DNA of 64,000 bases, from the NCBI GenBank assembly GCA_945948555.1, contig CAMFBM010000002.1, positions 1 to 64,000 on the forward strand, in the 5' to 3' direction. Numbering within the stretch: the first letter of the stretch is position 1; each line of letters begins with the position of its first letter. Both the position numbers and the translations under genes were made by a program. Under the pieces are notes generated by a model. That model made no database searches. It worked only from the letters and a program-made list of their open reading frames with translations, and was not told where the DNA came from. Origin of the DNA: an uncultured Bacteroidales bacterium (lineage in GTDB: Bacteria; Bacteroidota; Bacteroidia; Bacteroidales; UBA932). Positions 17,312 through 27,500 of the stretch are shown here, piece after piece.

Positions 17312-20300
17312 ATGAAATATATTCATCTATTTACAGGAATATTCTTGATTTTGTCAATAACCGCCTCCGCCCAGCACAGGATCACCCCTGAGGACGAGGC
17401 GCGTGCGAAGGAGTTGGTCAGCAGGATGACCATTGAGGAGAAAATCGATTATATCGGTGGACTGAAGTCATTTTATATCAGGGCAATCCCACGGTTGGGA
17501 ATACCTCAGATCAGGATGGCGGACGGTCCTTGCGGGGTGAGGAACAACACCAAAAGCACCCTGTACCCGTGCGGTATATGCTCGGCGGCATCCTGGAACC
17601 GTGAGGCGGTTGAGGCTCTTGGTCACGGACTGGGAGCTGACGCGAAGGCAAGGGGTGTTGACATAATGCTCGGTCCGGGGGTGAACATCTACCGTTCGCC
17701 CCTTTGCGGCAGGAATTATGAGTATTTCGGTGAAGACCCTTTCCTTGCTTCGGAAGTGGCGAAGCACTACATCCTCGGAATGCAGGATGAGGGAGTGATG
17801 GCGACTGTCAAGCATTTTGCCGCCAACAACCAGGAATATGCCCGCCACAGCGTCAGTTCCGATGTCGATGAAAGGACTTTGAATGAAATATATTTCCCTG
17901 CATTCCGCAAGGCGGTCCAGGAGGCAGGCGTCGGTGCGGTGATGGACAGTTACAATCCGGTGAACGGGGTTCACGCGACTGAGAATGCCTGGATGAACAT
18001 TGATGTCCTCCGCAATCAGTGGGGTTTCAAGGGAATATTGATGTCCGACTGGACTTCCACCTATTCCACAGCCGGAATTGCAAACGGAGGGCTTGACCTT
18101 GAGATGCCGAAGGGAGTCTTTTTTACACAGGAAAAGCTCAAGGCTGCCATTGAAAACGGGACTGTCAGAGAGGAGGACATCGACTTGAAAGTTCAGCACA
18201 TACTCCAGACACTCATTTCATTCGGGATGCTGGATGCACAGAAACCCGAAGTGAACGATCTTGATGAAAGGCAGGAATCCCGGGATGCAGCCCTTCAGGT
18301 TGCCAGGGAAGGCATCGTGCTTTTGAAAAATGAAGGCAGTCTTCCAATGGCCAAAAGGGGAAAGATTCTTGTCATGGGCCCGAATGCCGACCGCATTGCG
18401 ACAGGAGGCGGAAGCGGGTTTGTGACTCCGATTTCTTCTGTTTCCGTGTATCAGGGACTTGTTGATGCGAAGGGTGCGAAGAATGTGACCCTTCTCTCGG
18501 ATGACATGCTCTACAAGGACATATATTCCGAAATATTTACTGATGAGACATTCTCTGCCCGGGGCTTCAAGGCGGCATATTACCCCAACAAGAAGTTCGA
18601 GGGCGAGCCTGTGATGGAAAGGATTGACGGCAGGATTAATTTCCATTGGAAATATTCATCCCCTTGCGAAGGACTTCCTGACGACGGTTTCTGTGCCCGA
18701 TGGGAAGGTGTTTACAAGGCTGCCCAGGACGGGACCCTGCGTTTCAGAATGAGCGGGGACGACGGCTACAGGATTCTCGTGGACGGAAAGCAAATAGGAG
18801 GAGACTGGGGCAACCATTCGCTTTCCTCAAAATCCGCCTTTATGGATGTGAAGGCAGGTCAGACCTATAATTTCCGTTTTGAGTATTTTGAGAATGTCGG
18901 GGAGGCGACGGTCATTCTTGAGGTCGGGATGATGGACAGCGCGAGGATGTATGCAGCCTTGAAGAATGCGACGGCAGTCGTCTATTGCGCCGGTTTCGAC
19001 AGCGACATTGAAGGAGAGGGATTCGACAGGGGATTTGCCCTTCCGCAGGACCAGAGGCGCGTCATCGGGATGCTCTCCGAAGCCCATCCGAATGTAAATG
19101 TGGTGCTGAATGCAGGCGGGGCAGTTGATTTCAGAGGCTGGTCCGAGGATGTGGAGTCCGTCCTGATGGCCTGGTATCCGGGGCAGGAAGGCGGAACGGC
19201 CGTTGCGGACATTCTGACGGGAAAGATTTCTCCGAGCGGGAAACTTCCAATTTCAATGGAAAATGACTGGAACGACAATCCTGTCCGGAACAGTTACTAC
19301 GAGAATGCAAAGCAGCAGAAACACGTGGAGTACACGGAAGGGATTTTTGTCGGCTACAGGGGATATGACCGCAGCGGCAAGACTCCGCGCTATCCTTTCG
19401 GTTACGGTCTTTCATACTCTTCATTCGGGTACTCGGATTTGAAGGTGGAAGTCCTTCCTGACGGGAATGTGAAGGTCGGAGTGACCCTCACCAACACGGG
19501 AAAGATGGATGCCGCTGAAGTGGTCCAAGTCTATGTCAAGGACTGCGAGGCTTCTGTAGTGCGCCCGGAAAAGGAACTCAAGAGCTTCAGCAAGGTCTTC
19601 CTCCGAAAAGGTGAAACCGCGACAGTTTCCGTCCTGCTGAAACCGGAGGATTTTGCGTTCTACGATGTTGACATCAAGGATTTCAGGGTTGAGCCGGGCG
19701 AGTTCGTCATCTATGCCGGAGGCTCTTCCGCTGATCTGCCTCTGTCGGAAAGAATTTCATATTCATATAATTGCAAAGGAGTTCCGGAACTGTCCTCCGT
19801 CGAAGAAAGTGATGTTCCCTTTATGACAAATATATATGGAAGGAAACATACGTCCCTGAACGGAAAATGGAACGCCTTCACCGACCTTTACGACCAGGGC
19901 CGGAAAATGGAGGTTTACAGGAATCGCAAACCTCAGGACGTGACACAGTTCTTTGAATATTCATTCGAAGGCGGAATGCGTCTGGATGTGCCCGGGGACT
20001 GGAACTCCCAATCTCCGGAATTGAAATACTACGAAGGGACGATGTGGTACGCTCGCCATTTTGACGCTCCTGAGGCTTCGGAGCGCGACTTCCTTTACTT
20101 CGGGGCCGTCAGCTATAGGTGCAGGGTCTATCTCAACGGAGAATTCATTGCTGAGCACGAAGGAGGTTTCACTCCTTTCCAGGTTGAGGTGACCGGGAAA
20201 CTGAAGGAGAAAGACAATTTCCTCTGCGTCGAGGTGAGCAACCGCCGCACTCCTGACGCGATTCCGGCAATGAATTTCGACTGGTGGAACTACGGCGGAA

Positions 20301-21523
20301 TCACCCGGGATGTTATGCTTGTGCAGACTCCCGGGGTGTTTGTCGAGGACTATTTCATCCGGCTTGACAAGCACAGGGCGGACCTTGTGCACGCCTCTGT
20401 GAAACTTTCGGAAAAACGGTCTCTGGAATGTCGCATTGAGATTCCGGAACTGAATATAAGGCAGACTGTCACGACAGATTCTCTTGGAACGGCCTCCGTC
20501 TCTTTCCCTGTGACGGGACTTCAGAGGTGGTGCCGGGAGAATCCAAAACTTTACGATGTGACTGTTTCCTGTGCCAATGACAGTGTCAGCGAGAGGATCG
20601 GTTTCAGGAACATCGAGGTCCAGGGAGAGAAAATCCTCCTCAATGGTGAGCCTGTGTTTATGCGCAGTGTTTCGTTCCACGAGGAGATTCCGCAGCGGAT
20701 GGGCAGGGCCTTCTCCTGCCCTGACGCGCAGATGCTTATTTCCGAGGCGGAGGCACTCGGGGTCAATATGATAAGACTTGCGCACTATCCCCAGAACGAG
20801 CACATTGTCCGCCTTGCAGAGGAAAGGGGGATTCTTGTCTGGGAGGAGATTCCTGTGTGGCAGGGAATTGCCTTTGATGATGAGGGCACCCTTGCAAAAG
20901 CGCGGAGAATGCTTGTCGAGATGATTCACAGAGACAGGAACCGCTGTGCAATCGGATATTGGAGCATAGCGAATGAGACAAAGCCTTCTGTGGAACGGAA
21001 TGCCTTCCTCCGATCCCTTCTTGCTACAGGGAAGGCGATTGACACCTCAAGGCTCTACATTGCGGCCTTTGACCTGGCGTATTTCGACAAGGACAAAAAG
21101 ACTTTCGTGATGGAGGATGACTTCACAAAGGAACTGGATGTCGTTGCGGTGAACAAGTATATGGGCTGGTACCATCCCTGGCCGTGCGACCCATCTGAAG
21201 CCGTTTGGGATGTGGCATCTGGCCAGCCTCTGATTATCTCCGAATTCGGAGGGGAGGCCCTTTACGGACAGAACGGTCCTGATGACGAGGCTTCTTCCTG
21301 GAGCGAGGACTATCAGGCAAGGCTCTACCGTGACAACCTTGAGATGTTCAACCACATCCCGAACCTTGCGGGAGTCTCGCCCTGGGTGCTCTTCGATTTC
21401 CGTTCCCCTTACCGTTTCCATCCGGCCAACCAGGAAGGCTGGAACCGCAAGGGCCTCGTCTCCGACAAGGGGCACCGCAAGAAAGCCTGGTATCTTATGA
21501 ACCATTATTATAATAACAAATAA
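17312..21523 (+). CDS. Fused GH3-GH2 glycosidase (two complete glycosidase modules)
   Basis: One uninterrupted 1403-residue frame with a signal peptide (ends SITASAQ). The start at 17312 begins the signal. The GH3 half (about 25-830) has KHFAANNQE, the nucleophile Asp246 in LMSDW, a PA14 insert (about 410-550), a GH3 C-terminal domain with acid/base candidates Glu567 or Glu569 in DIEGEGFD, and a fibronectin-III-like domain. The GH2 half (about 840-1403) has a sugar-binding jelly roll, MNFDWWNYGGI, the acid/base Glu1222 in SIANE, and the nucleophile Glu1311 in ISEFGGEA, similar to beta-glucuronidase/galactosidase types. Both halves retain their catalytic residues, so it probably cleaves two different beta-linked sugars in the periplasm. 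Confidence 0.92.
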   Translation: MKYIHLFTGIFLILSITASAQHRITPEDEARAKELVSRMTIEEKIDYIGGLKSFYIRAIPRLGIPQIRMADGPCGVRNNTKSTLYPCGICSAASWNREAVEALGHGLGADAKARGVDIMLGPGVNIYRSPLCGRNYEYFGEDPFLASEVAKHYILGMQDEGVMATVKHFAANNQEYARHSVSSDVDERTLNEIYFPAFRKAVQEAGVGAVMDSYNPVNGVHATENAWMNIDVLRNQWGFKGILMSDWTSTYSTAGIANGGLDLEMPKGVFFTQEKLKAAIENGTVREEDIDLKVQHILQTLISFGMLDAQKPEVNDLDERQESRDAALQVAREGIVLLKNEGSLPMAKRGKILVMGPNADRIATGGGSGFVTPISSVSVYQGLVDAKGAKNVTLLSDDMLYKDIYSEIFTDETFSARGFKAAYYPNKKFEGEPVMERIDGRINFHWKYSSPCEGLPDDGFCARWEGVYKAAQDGTLRFRMSGDDGYRILVDGKQIGGDWGNHSLSSKSAFMDVKAGQTYNFRFEYFENVGEATVILEVGMMDSARMYAALKNATAVVYCAGFDSDIEGEGFDRGFALPQDQRRVIGMLSEAHPNVNVVLNAGGAVDFRGWSEDVESVLMAWYPGQEGGTAVADILTGKISPSGKLPISMENDWNDNPVRNSYYENAKQQKHVEYTEGIFVGYRGYDRSGKTPRYPFGYGLSYSSFGYSDLKVEVLPDGNVKVGVTLTNTGKMDAAEVVQVYVKDCEASVVRPEKELKSFSKVFLRKGETATVSVLLKPEDFAFYDVDIKDFRVEPGEFVIYAGGSSADLPLSERISYSYNCKGVPELSSVEESDVPFMTNIYGRKHTSLNGKWNAFTDLYDQGRKMEVYRNRKPQDVTQFFEYSFEGGMRLDVPGDWNSQSPELKYYEGTMWYARHFDAPEASERDFLYFGAVSYRCRVYLNGEFIAEHEGGFTPFQVEVTGKLKEKDNFLCVEVSNRRTPDAIPAMNFDWWNYGGITRDVMLVQTPGVFVEDYFIRLDKHRADLVHASVKLSEKRSLECRIEIPELNIRQTVTTDSLGTASVSFPVTGLQRWCRENPKLYDVTVSCANDSVSERIGFRNIEVQGEKILLNGEPVFMRSVSFHEEIPQRMGRAFSCPDAQMLISEAEALGVNMIRLAHYPQNEHIVRLAEERGILVWEEIPVWQGIAFDDEGTLAKARRMLVEMIHRDRNRCAIGYWSIANETKPSVERNAFLRSLLATGKAIDTSRLYIAAFDLAYFDKDKKTFVMEDDFTKELDVVAVNKYMGWYHPWPCDPSEAVWDVASGQPLIISEFGGEALYGQNGPDDEASSWSEDYQARLYRDNLEMFNHIPNLAGVSPWVLFDFRSPYRFHPANQEGWNRKGLVSDKGHRKKAWYLMNHYYNNK

Positions 21524-21533
21524 TCAATATCTT

Positions 21534-21683
21534 ATGATAACTAATCCTTCAACTTTTGGGGAAGACTATATCTCTCCTGAAATTACAATGATTGCCCTGA
21601 ATGGAGGTAACGTCTTAATTATAGGCAGCATGGAATCAGGATCCAGCGAGGACCTTGATGAAGAATATAATTACGTTTATTGA
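21534..21683 (+). CDS. Small 49-residue acidic protein upstream of fimbrillin-like gene
   Basis: An ATG 10 bp after the GH3-GH2 stop opens a 49-codon frame with no signal peptide. It contains DYISPEITMIALNGGNVLII, then an acidic Ser/Glu/Asp/Tyr-rich tail. Its stop lies 10 bp before the likely ATG of the next lipoprotein. Short proteins with a Y.SPEI..I.L motif followed by an acidic tail are common in Bacteroidota, often next to surface-protein genes; that is recalled from general experience, not checked. The function is unknown. The in-register gene spacing on both sides argues that it is real. Confidence 0.6.
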   Translation: MITNPSTFGEDYISPEITMIALNGGNVLIIGSMESGSSEDLDEEYNYVY

Positions 21684-21693
21684 TTTTGAGGCT

Positions 21694-24579
21694 ATGAAGA
21701 GATATCATCTTATTTTTGTTGTCGCTTCCATCGCGGCACTTTTCTCCTGCTCAAAGGAAACTGCCTCCAATGTAGAAAATGAGGACATCAAAGAACCTTC
21801 AACAGGTGTGACAATTCCCGAAAATCCCCAGACTGTGACTCTCAGTGCGTGCTTTGAGACGGATGCTCCTGAGGTCAAGACTTACCGTGACGGAAAGAAA
21901 GTGCTTTGGGAAAGCACTGACACAATTGCCGTAGTGGCAAAGTACAATGATGAGGTAAAGGTCTATCATTCAGATCCAGCCGGAGGAGAAGGCGGATCTT
22001 CTGTTGAGTTCAAGGTCAATGTTGACAGCGGGGCGGAACTTCTATATGCAATCTATCCTGCGGAACTTGTGACAACACCCCCTGCCATTGGCGCATCCTC
22101 AGTCACAGTACCTGTACCTGCAGTTCAGGACGGCAGTTTTGCAAAAGCCAACATAACTGTCGCTAAAATCAAGGGAAAAAGTATCACTTTCAGGAATATC
22201 TGTAATCTGGTCAAGTTTACGACGACATCATCAGACATTACCAAGGCTCAGATTTGTGTCCTTGATAGCCGTAATCTTGCAGGTGAAGCGGTTGTGTCTT
22301 TTGACGAATCCGGGAATGTTTCCATCATTGCTAATGCAACTGCCGACAGGGTTACTCTTGAAAATCTGAAAGGTGCAGGAACATATTACTTCGCCACACT
22401 TCCTGATGAAACTGCCTGGACAGGTTTCGGACTCAGAATTGGTAACGATTCAGGCTACAAGCCTGGAATTATTGGCTCAAAACCTTTCACTAAGAACACA
22501 CGCGGCACTGTCACCAATGTCGGCACTGTTGACGACCGCATCCAGGAAGGTGATTACAATCTGACTTCCGGCCAGGCTGACGTGCTCGCAGATTTGATCG
22601 CTTCGGACAAGACATCGGAGACTACACGCAAAAACATAGCGAAAGCGTGGAGGATTCACAACAAGACCATCAATCTTGCTGCAGGAGATTATGATATGGG
22701 CAAGGAAATTATGGTGGAGTTCGGTGGTGCTGACGAATGGGTTAATGTAAATATCGTCGGTGAAAACTTAACATCCGTGAATATTGTCGGAGGAGCTGAC
22801 AAGTCTGAAAGCCGCCGTATTATGGAAATCGGCAACAAAACCCGCCTTTCTTGCAAGAATATCACTTTCAAGGATGCTTTTCTTTCCGGAACAGCCGGAG
22901 ACGGGGCCGGTTTTATGTTCCAGACCTACGATTCCGGAATCAGTTTTGAACATTGTCGTTTTACCAATTTTAAAAACAGTGATCAAAAAAGTGGCGGCGT
23001 GTTCAAGCTTCAGAAACCGACTGTAAATTTCACCAATTGTACTTTTGACAACAATTTCGCACAAAACGGAGGTGTTTATTTCCAATATGAGGGAACTGCG
23101 AATTTCACTAATTGTACATTTGAGAACAACACAGCATCCAGCGTAGGAGGTGTGTTCAGCGACGCAAACGGCAAAAGTAATTTTGACGAATGTGTTTTCA
23201 AGAACTGTTCGGCAGAACATGGAGGTGCAATGGCATCCTACGACAACAATGTGAATGTGACAGTGAAAAATTCAAGGTTTGAGGCTTGCCATTCCTCCCG
23301 TAAAGGAGGTGCCATCATAGCAAAGAAAGCATCCACCACCACATTGGAGAATGTTGTTTTTGAGAATTGTTATTCCGATGGAACGGGTGGTGAATCGGGA
23401 GGTGGTGCATTGTATATACTTGGTGATGGTTCTGCGACAATCAGTGCCAAAAAATGTACCTTCAACGGCTGTTATACTTTGTCCGACGGAGAAGGTGGAG
23501 CCTATCAGCTCCGTGGTGGAACATTGAATGTTGAGGATTCCGATTTTAAAGGAAACTACACAAATGGATCCAAACCGGGTGGCGTAGGACACAATTGGGG
23601 CAGTTCAACGATGAGTTTTACCCGTTGCAATTTTATCAATAATATAGCGTCGAAGAATGCAAATGCATATCAGGGAACTGGCGGAAGCAGCGCAGGTGTT
23701 CATTTCGTAGGTGAACGTGCGACATTGAAGTATACTGAATGTGTGTTTGACGGGAATGCCGCTTCAAATGTCTCCTGCTTTGAGGTCAGAGCTCACTGCT
23801 ACGTGGCGTTCGATGGTTGCGAGTTCAAAAACAATGAAGCAGGTTCAACCGGGGTAATCAGGAATAATGATGATAACGCCAGCATAGTCCTGGTGAACAA
23901 TTGCTCCTTCCATCACAACAAACAGAGGAATGATGACAATGCCCAGATCTTCAACGGCGGAAAAACAGGACAGTTCTTTTGCTACAATACTACGATTTAC
24001 GGAAACACCCAATCAGGTACTGTAGGACGTGGCTCCTTGATTTCCACCCTCGGTTCTATGGCGATAGTGAACAGTACTCTCATAGCCAACTCTTCCCGTT
24101 CGGTCATCCAGCAGAATAAAAACTGGTATGATGTTGTTGCTCTCATTATGAATTCAATATTGCTGAATGAAAACGAAGATGCTCAACGTCTTATATTCGG
24201 TAATGACGAGACCACTTCGAATTTGAAAAATGGAGGTTACAACATAGTGGCTTCTCAAGACTCGAACTTAAAGAGTTTCACTCTTGGAGAGACGGATGTC
24301 CAGAATGCAAAATTGTCAAATCTTGCCGGTGGCCAGTTCGATGCTATAACAGGGAAGTATATGTGGAATGGCCCGTCTACGGAGAAGCTTGCAAGCGTGG
24401 ATGAGATCAAGACTTTCCTGAATAATAATATGAAACCGAGAAACTTCAACGAAAATGCGAATGTTAAAGATAAAACAAACCTCGGTGCAGAATTTGTGGC
24501 CTGGTTGGAATCAATAGACGCTTTCGCGTCCAGACCTCAGACAGGTCTGTGGCCGGGAGCTTATCAGAATAATCAGTAG
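21694..24579 (+). CDS. Fimbrillin-like / right-handed beta-helix surface lipoprotein
   Basis: A 961-residue lipoprotein (lipobox LFSC). The start at 21694 (MKRYHLIFVV) is preferred because the upstream frame from 21655 would overlap the small gene and has no signal. Residues about 45-290 resemble the fimbrillin family N-terminal domain (VTLSACFETDAPEVKTYRDG, VLWESTDTIAVV, IYPAEL). Residues about 350-850 form repeated blocks of the FTNCTFENNTAS..GGVF type, a parallel beta-helix as in polymorphic outer-membrane proteins and pectate-lyase-like folds. No lyase catalytic site can be assigned. It may be an adhesin or polysaccharide-binding scaffold. It is unusual as a member of a PUL. Confidence 0.82.
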   Translation: MKRYHLIFVVASIAALFSCSKETASNVENEDIKEPSTGVTIPENPQTVTLSACFETDAPEVKTYRDGKKVLWESTDTIAVVAKYNDEVKVYHSDPAGGEGGSSVEFKVNVDSGAELLYAIYPAELVTTPPAIGASSVTVPVPAVQDGSFAKANITVAKIKGKSITFRNICNLVKFTTTSSDITKAQICVLDSRNLAGEAVVSFDESGNVSIIANATADRVTLENLKGAGTYYFATLPDETAWTGFGLRIGNDSGYKPGIIGSKPFTKNTRGTVTNVGTVDDRIQEGDYNLTSGQADVLADLIASDKTSETTRKNIAKAWRIHNKTINLAAGDYDMGKEIMVEFGGADEWVNVNIVGENLTSVNIVGGADKSESRRIMEIGNKTRLSCKNITFKDAFLSGTAGDGAGFMFQTYDSGISFEHCRFTNFKNSDQKSGGVFKLQKPTVNFTNCTFDNNFAQNGGVYFQYEGTANFTNCTFENNTASSVGGVFSDANGKSNFDECVFKNCSAEHGGAMASYDNNVNVTVKNSRFEACHSSRKGGAIIAKKASTTTLENVVFENCYSDGTGGESGGGALYILGDGSATISAKKCTFNGCYTLSDGEGGAYQLRGGTLNVEDSDFKGNYTNGSKPGGVGHNWGSSTMSFTRCNFINNIASKNANAYQGTGGSSAGVHFVGERATLKYTECVFDGNAASNVSCFEVRAHCYVAFDGCEFKNNEAGSTGVIRNNDDNASIVLVNNCSFHHNKQRNDDNAQIFNGGKTGQFFCYNTTIYGNTQSGTVGRGSLISTLGSMAIVNSTLIANSSRSVIQQNKNWYDVVALIMNSILLNENEDAQRLIFGNDETTSNLKNGGYNIVASQDSNLKSFTLGETDVQNAKLSNLAGGQFDAITGKYMWNGPSTEKLASVDEIKTFLNNNMKPRNFNENANVKDKTNLGAEFVAWLESIDAFASRPQTGLWPGAYQNNQ

Positions 24580-24585
24580 CTATTT

Positions 24586-27500
24586 ATGAGAAAAACATTC
24601 ATCATCGCTTTGCTTCTGGCCGTTTGCGGCCTGTTCCCCTGGGTCATGTCTGCAAAAACGTCCGGCATTCTCGTTGAGGCGGAGAGTTTCACACACAAGG
24701 GAGGCTGGGTCGTGGACCAGCAGTTCATGGACATTATGGGGTCTCCGTATCTGCTTGCCCACGGACTTGGAGTGCCTGTCACTGATGCTTCCACGCAGGT
24801 GACTGTTCCTGAAAGTGGTGTTTACGAGGTTTGGGTGAGGACCTACAACTGGGTGTCTCCCTGGACTTCCGGCAGGGGACCTGGACGGTTTGTCGTGAAG
24901 ATTGACGGGAAGGTCCTCCCCAATGAGCTCGGGGCGGAGGGTGATGAATGGATGTGGCAGTCTGCCGGCAAGGTTCGCCTGAAGGAAGGGACCGTCTCCC
25001 TTGCTCTGGGTGACCTTACCGGTTTTGACGGACGTTGTGATGCGGTTTTTCTCACAAAGGACAGGAACTGTCCTCCTGCATCCGTGGAGGAACTCGCTGC
25101 TTTCAGGAAAGAGAAGCTGAATCTCCCCGATGCGTCTGTCAAACAGTTTGACTTCGTTGTTGCCGGTGGCGGAATCGCCGGGATGTGCGCCGCTGCGGCA
25201 GCCTCGAGAAACGGCCTGAAGGTGGCCCTCGTGAATGACCGTCCGGTCCTGGGAGGCAACAACAGTTCGGAAGTCAGGGTGCATCTGGGCGGCTATGTCG
25301 AGATGGAACCCTACACCGGTCTGGGCAGGATGCAGCGTGAGTTCGGACACACCAGGGGAGGGAATGCAAAGCCTGCTGAATATTACGAAGATGAAAAGAA
25401 ACAGCAGTTCATAGAGGCGGAGGATGGCATAACCCTGTTCTCCAATTTCAGGGCTGTGGATGTGGTGAAAGCCGGAAACAGGATTTCGGCTCTCAGAATC
25501 AAGCACATAGAGACCGGTGAGGAAATCCTTCTGGAGGCTCCTCTTTTCTCTGATTGCACTGGTGACGGAACTGTTGCCGTCCTTGCCGGGGCATCATATA
25601 TGACCGGCAGGGAAGCCCGGAGCGACTTCGGGGAATCCCTTGCCCCTCAACAGGCGGACAAGATGACGATGGGGGCATCCGTCCAGTGGTATTCCGAGGA
25701 CAGGGGGGAAAAGACCTCCTTCCCGGAATTTGCCTATGGCATCGACTTCAATGCCTCCAATTGTGAAAAGGTGACAATGGGCGAATGGAAATGGGAAACG
25801 GGAATGAACCTCGACCAGATTGCGGATGCAGAAAGGATCAGGGACTACGGCCTTCTTGTGGTCTATTCCAACTGGAGTTTCCTCAAAAATCATCTTGAAA
25901 ACAATTCAAAATGGGCGAACCGTTCCCTCGGTTGGGTTGCATATATAGCCGGGAAGAGGGAATCACGCCGTGTTGTCGGGGATTACATCCTCACACAGAA
26001 CGACATAGACAGGAACATCCCTCACGAGGATGCTTCATTCACAACCACCTGGGCAATTGACCTGCATTCCCCTGACAGTGACAATTCGGCAAAATTCCCG
26101 GGCAACGAGTTCAAGGCATCGACGGTGCACAACTGGATTCATCCATATCCCGTTCCTTACAGATGTCTGTATTCCCGGGATATGGACAATCTTTTCCTCG
26201 CCGGCAGGAACATCAGCGTGACCCACGTCGCCCTCGGCACTGTCAGGGTGATGCGCACCACGGGAATGATGGGTGAAGTGGTCGGTATGGCGGCCGCAAT
26301 CTGCTCCCGGAACGGCTGCACTCCAAGGGGAGTCTATGAGTCCCATCTGGATGAACTCAAGGCAATGATGAAGGAAGGGGCAGGAAAGAGGGAAGGTCTG
26401 AACAACCAGAAATTCAATCTGCCCAACCGCTTGCTTGACAGGCCTGTGGCTGCAGGCTGGAGCCGTCTGGACAATGACACTCTTGTCGTGGGGAACCGTT
26501 TGATTGAGAGGAAGTTCGTCTGGAACGGAGGCAATCTGATGACCTTCAGCGTCACCAACAAGGAGACCGGAGTCACCAGAAAAAGCGTTGCCCTCAGACC
26601 GGATTTCTCCGTGTCCCGGGACAGTTCACCCGGCAGGGAGGCCTCTTTTGAATCCGTGGATGTCCCTTCCGACGGCATCACCCCGCCATACCACAAGGCA
26701 GTCGTGACCACGACTCTCGGACAGGTCACGGTCCGCAGGGAGTTCCGGATTTATGCTGATGTGCCTGCAATTGCCTGTGATACCTATCTCAAGGGATGTC
26801 TCCCGGGGATGGAATCTTCAGCGGAGACCTCAGCGGCGGACCGGAAAAACATTGAATCTGTGGCCGATATGGCGACAAAGCCGGTCCAGGCCGTTCTTGA
26901 TCAGGTGGATTTCGGAGGAAGGCACTGGCACGCGAAGGCTGTCGAATTTTGGGATGTGACCGACTGGAACAACAATCTGGTGGCTGAAAGGGAGTTCATT
27001 CCGTACCACAAGATGTCCTGCCGTGGCAATCTGCTGTTTTTCAGGGATGCAGCCGCATCCGACGGCTATTTTTTCCTGAAGGAGGCCCCTTGCTCCAGCA
27101 CCCAGCTCAGTTATCCGGGTTCTGACTTTACGGCTGAATACGGTCATTTCACCGTCACCGGCCTTGGAATAAAAGGCTCCGATATCACTCCCGACCGGTG
27201 GACAAGTGTCTATTCCTGCGTTCTTGGAGTGTGTGACGACACTGAACTCTCTGCTCTCAAAGCTCTGAGAACCTACCAGAAACAACTCCGTCTCCACAGA
27301 CGCGACAGGGACGAGATGATAATGATGAACACCTGGGGCGACCGCAGTCAGGATTCAAAGGTTAACGAGAAATTCTGTCTTGAGGAACTGGAAAGGGCTG
27401 CCCGTCTGGGAATCACCCACTTCCAGATTGACGACGGATGGCAGGCCGGCAAAAGCCCGAATTCAGCCGTTGCAAAAGGTTCCTTTAAGAATATCCACGA

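Noticed and set aside
19961..20929. A 322-codon open frame on the - strand, opposite the GH3-GH2 fusion
   Set aside because: It lies entirely inside a well-supported gene and has no recognisable motif, signal or promoter; its length follows from the codon use of the sense gene.
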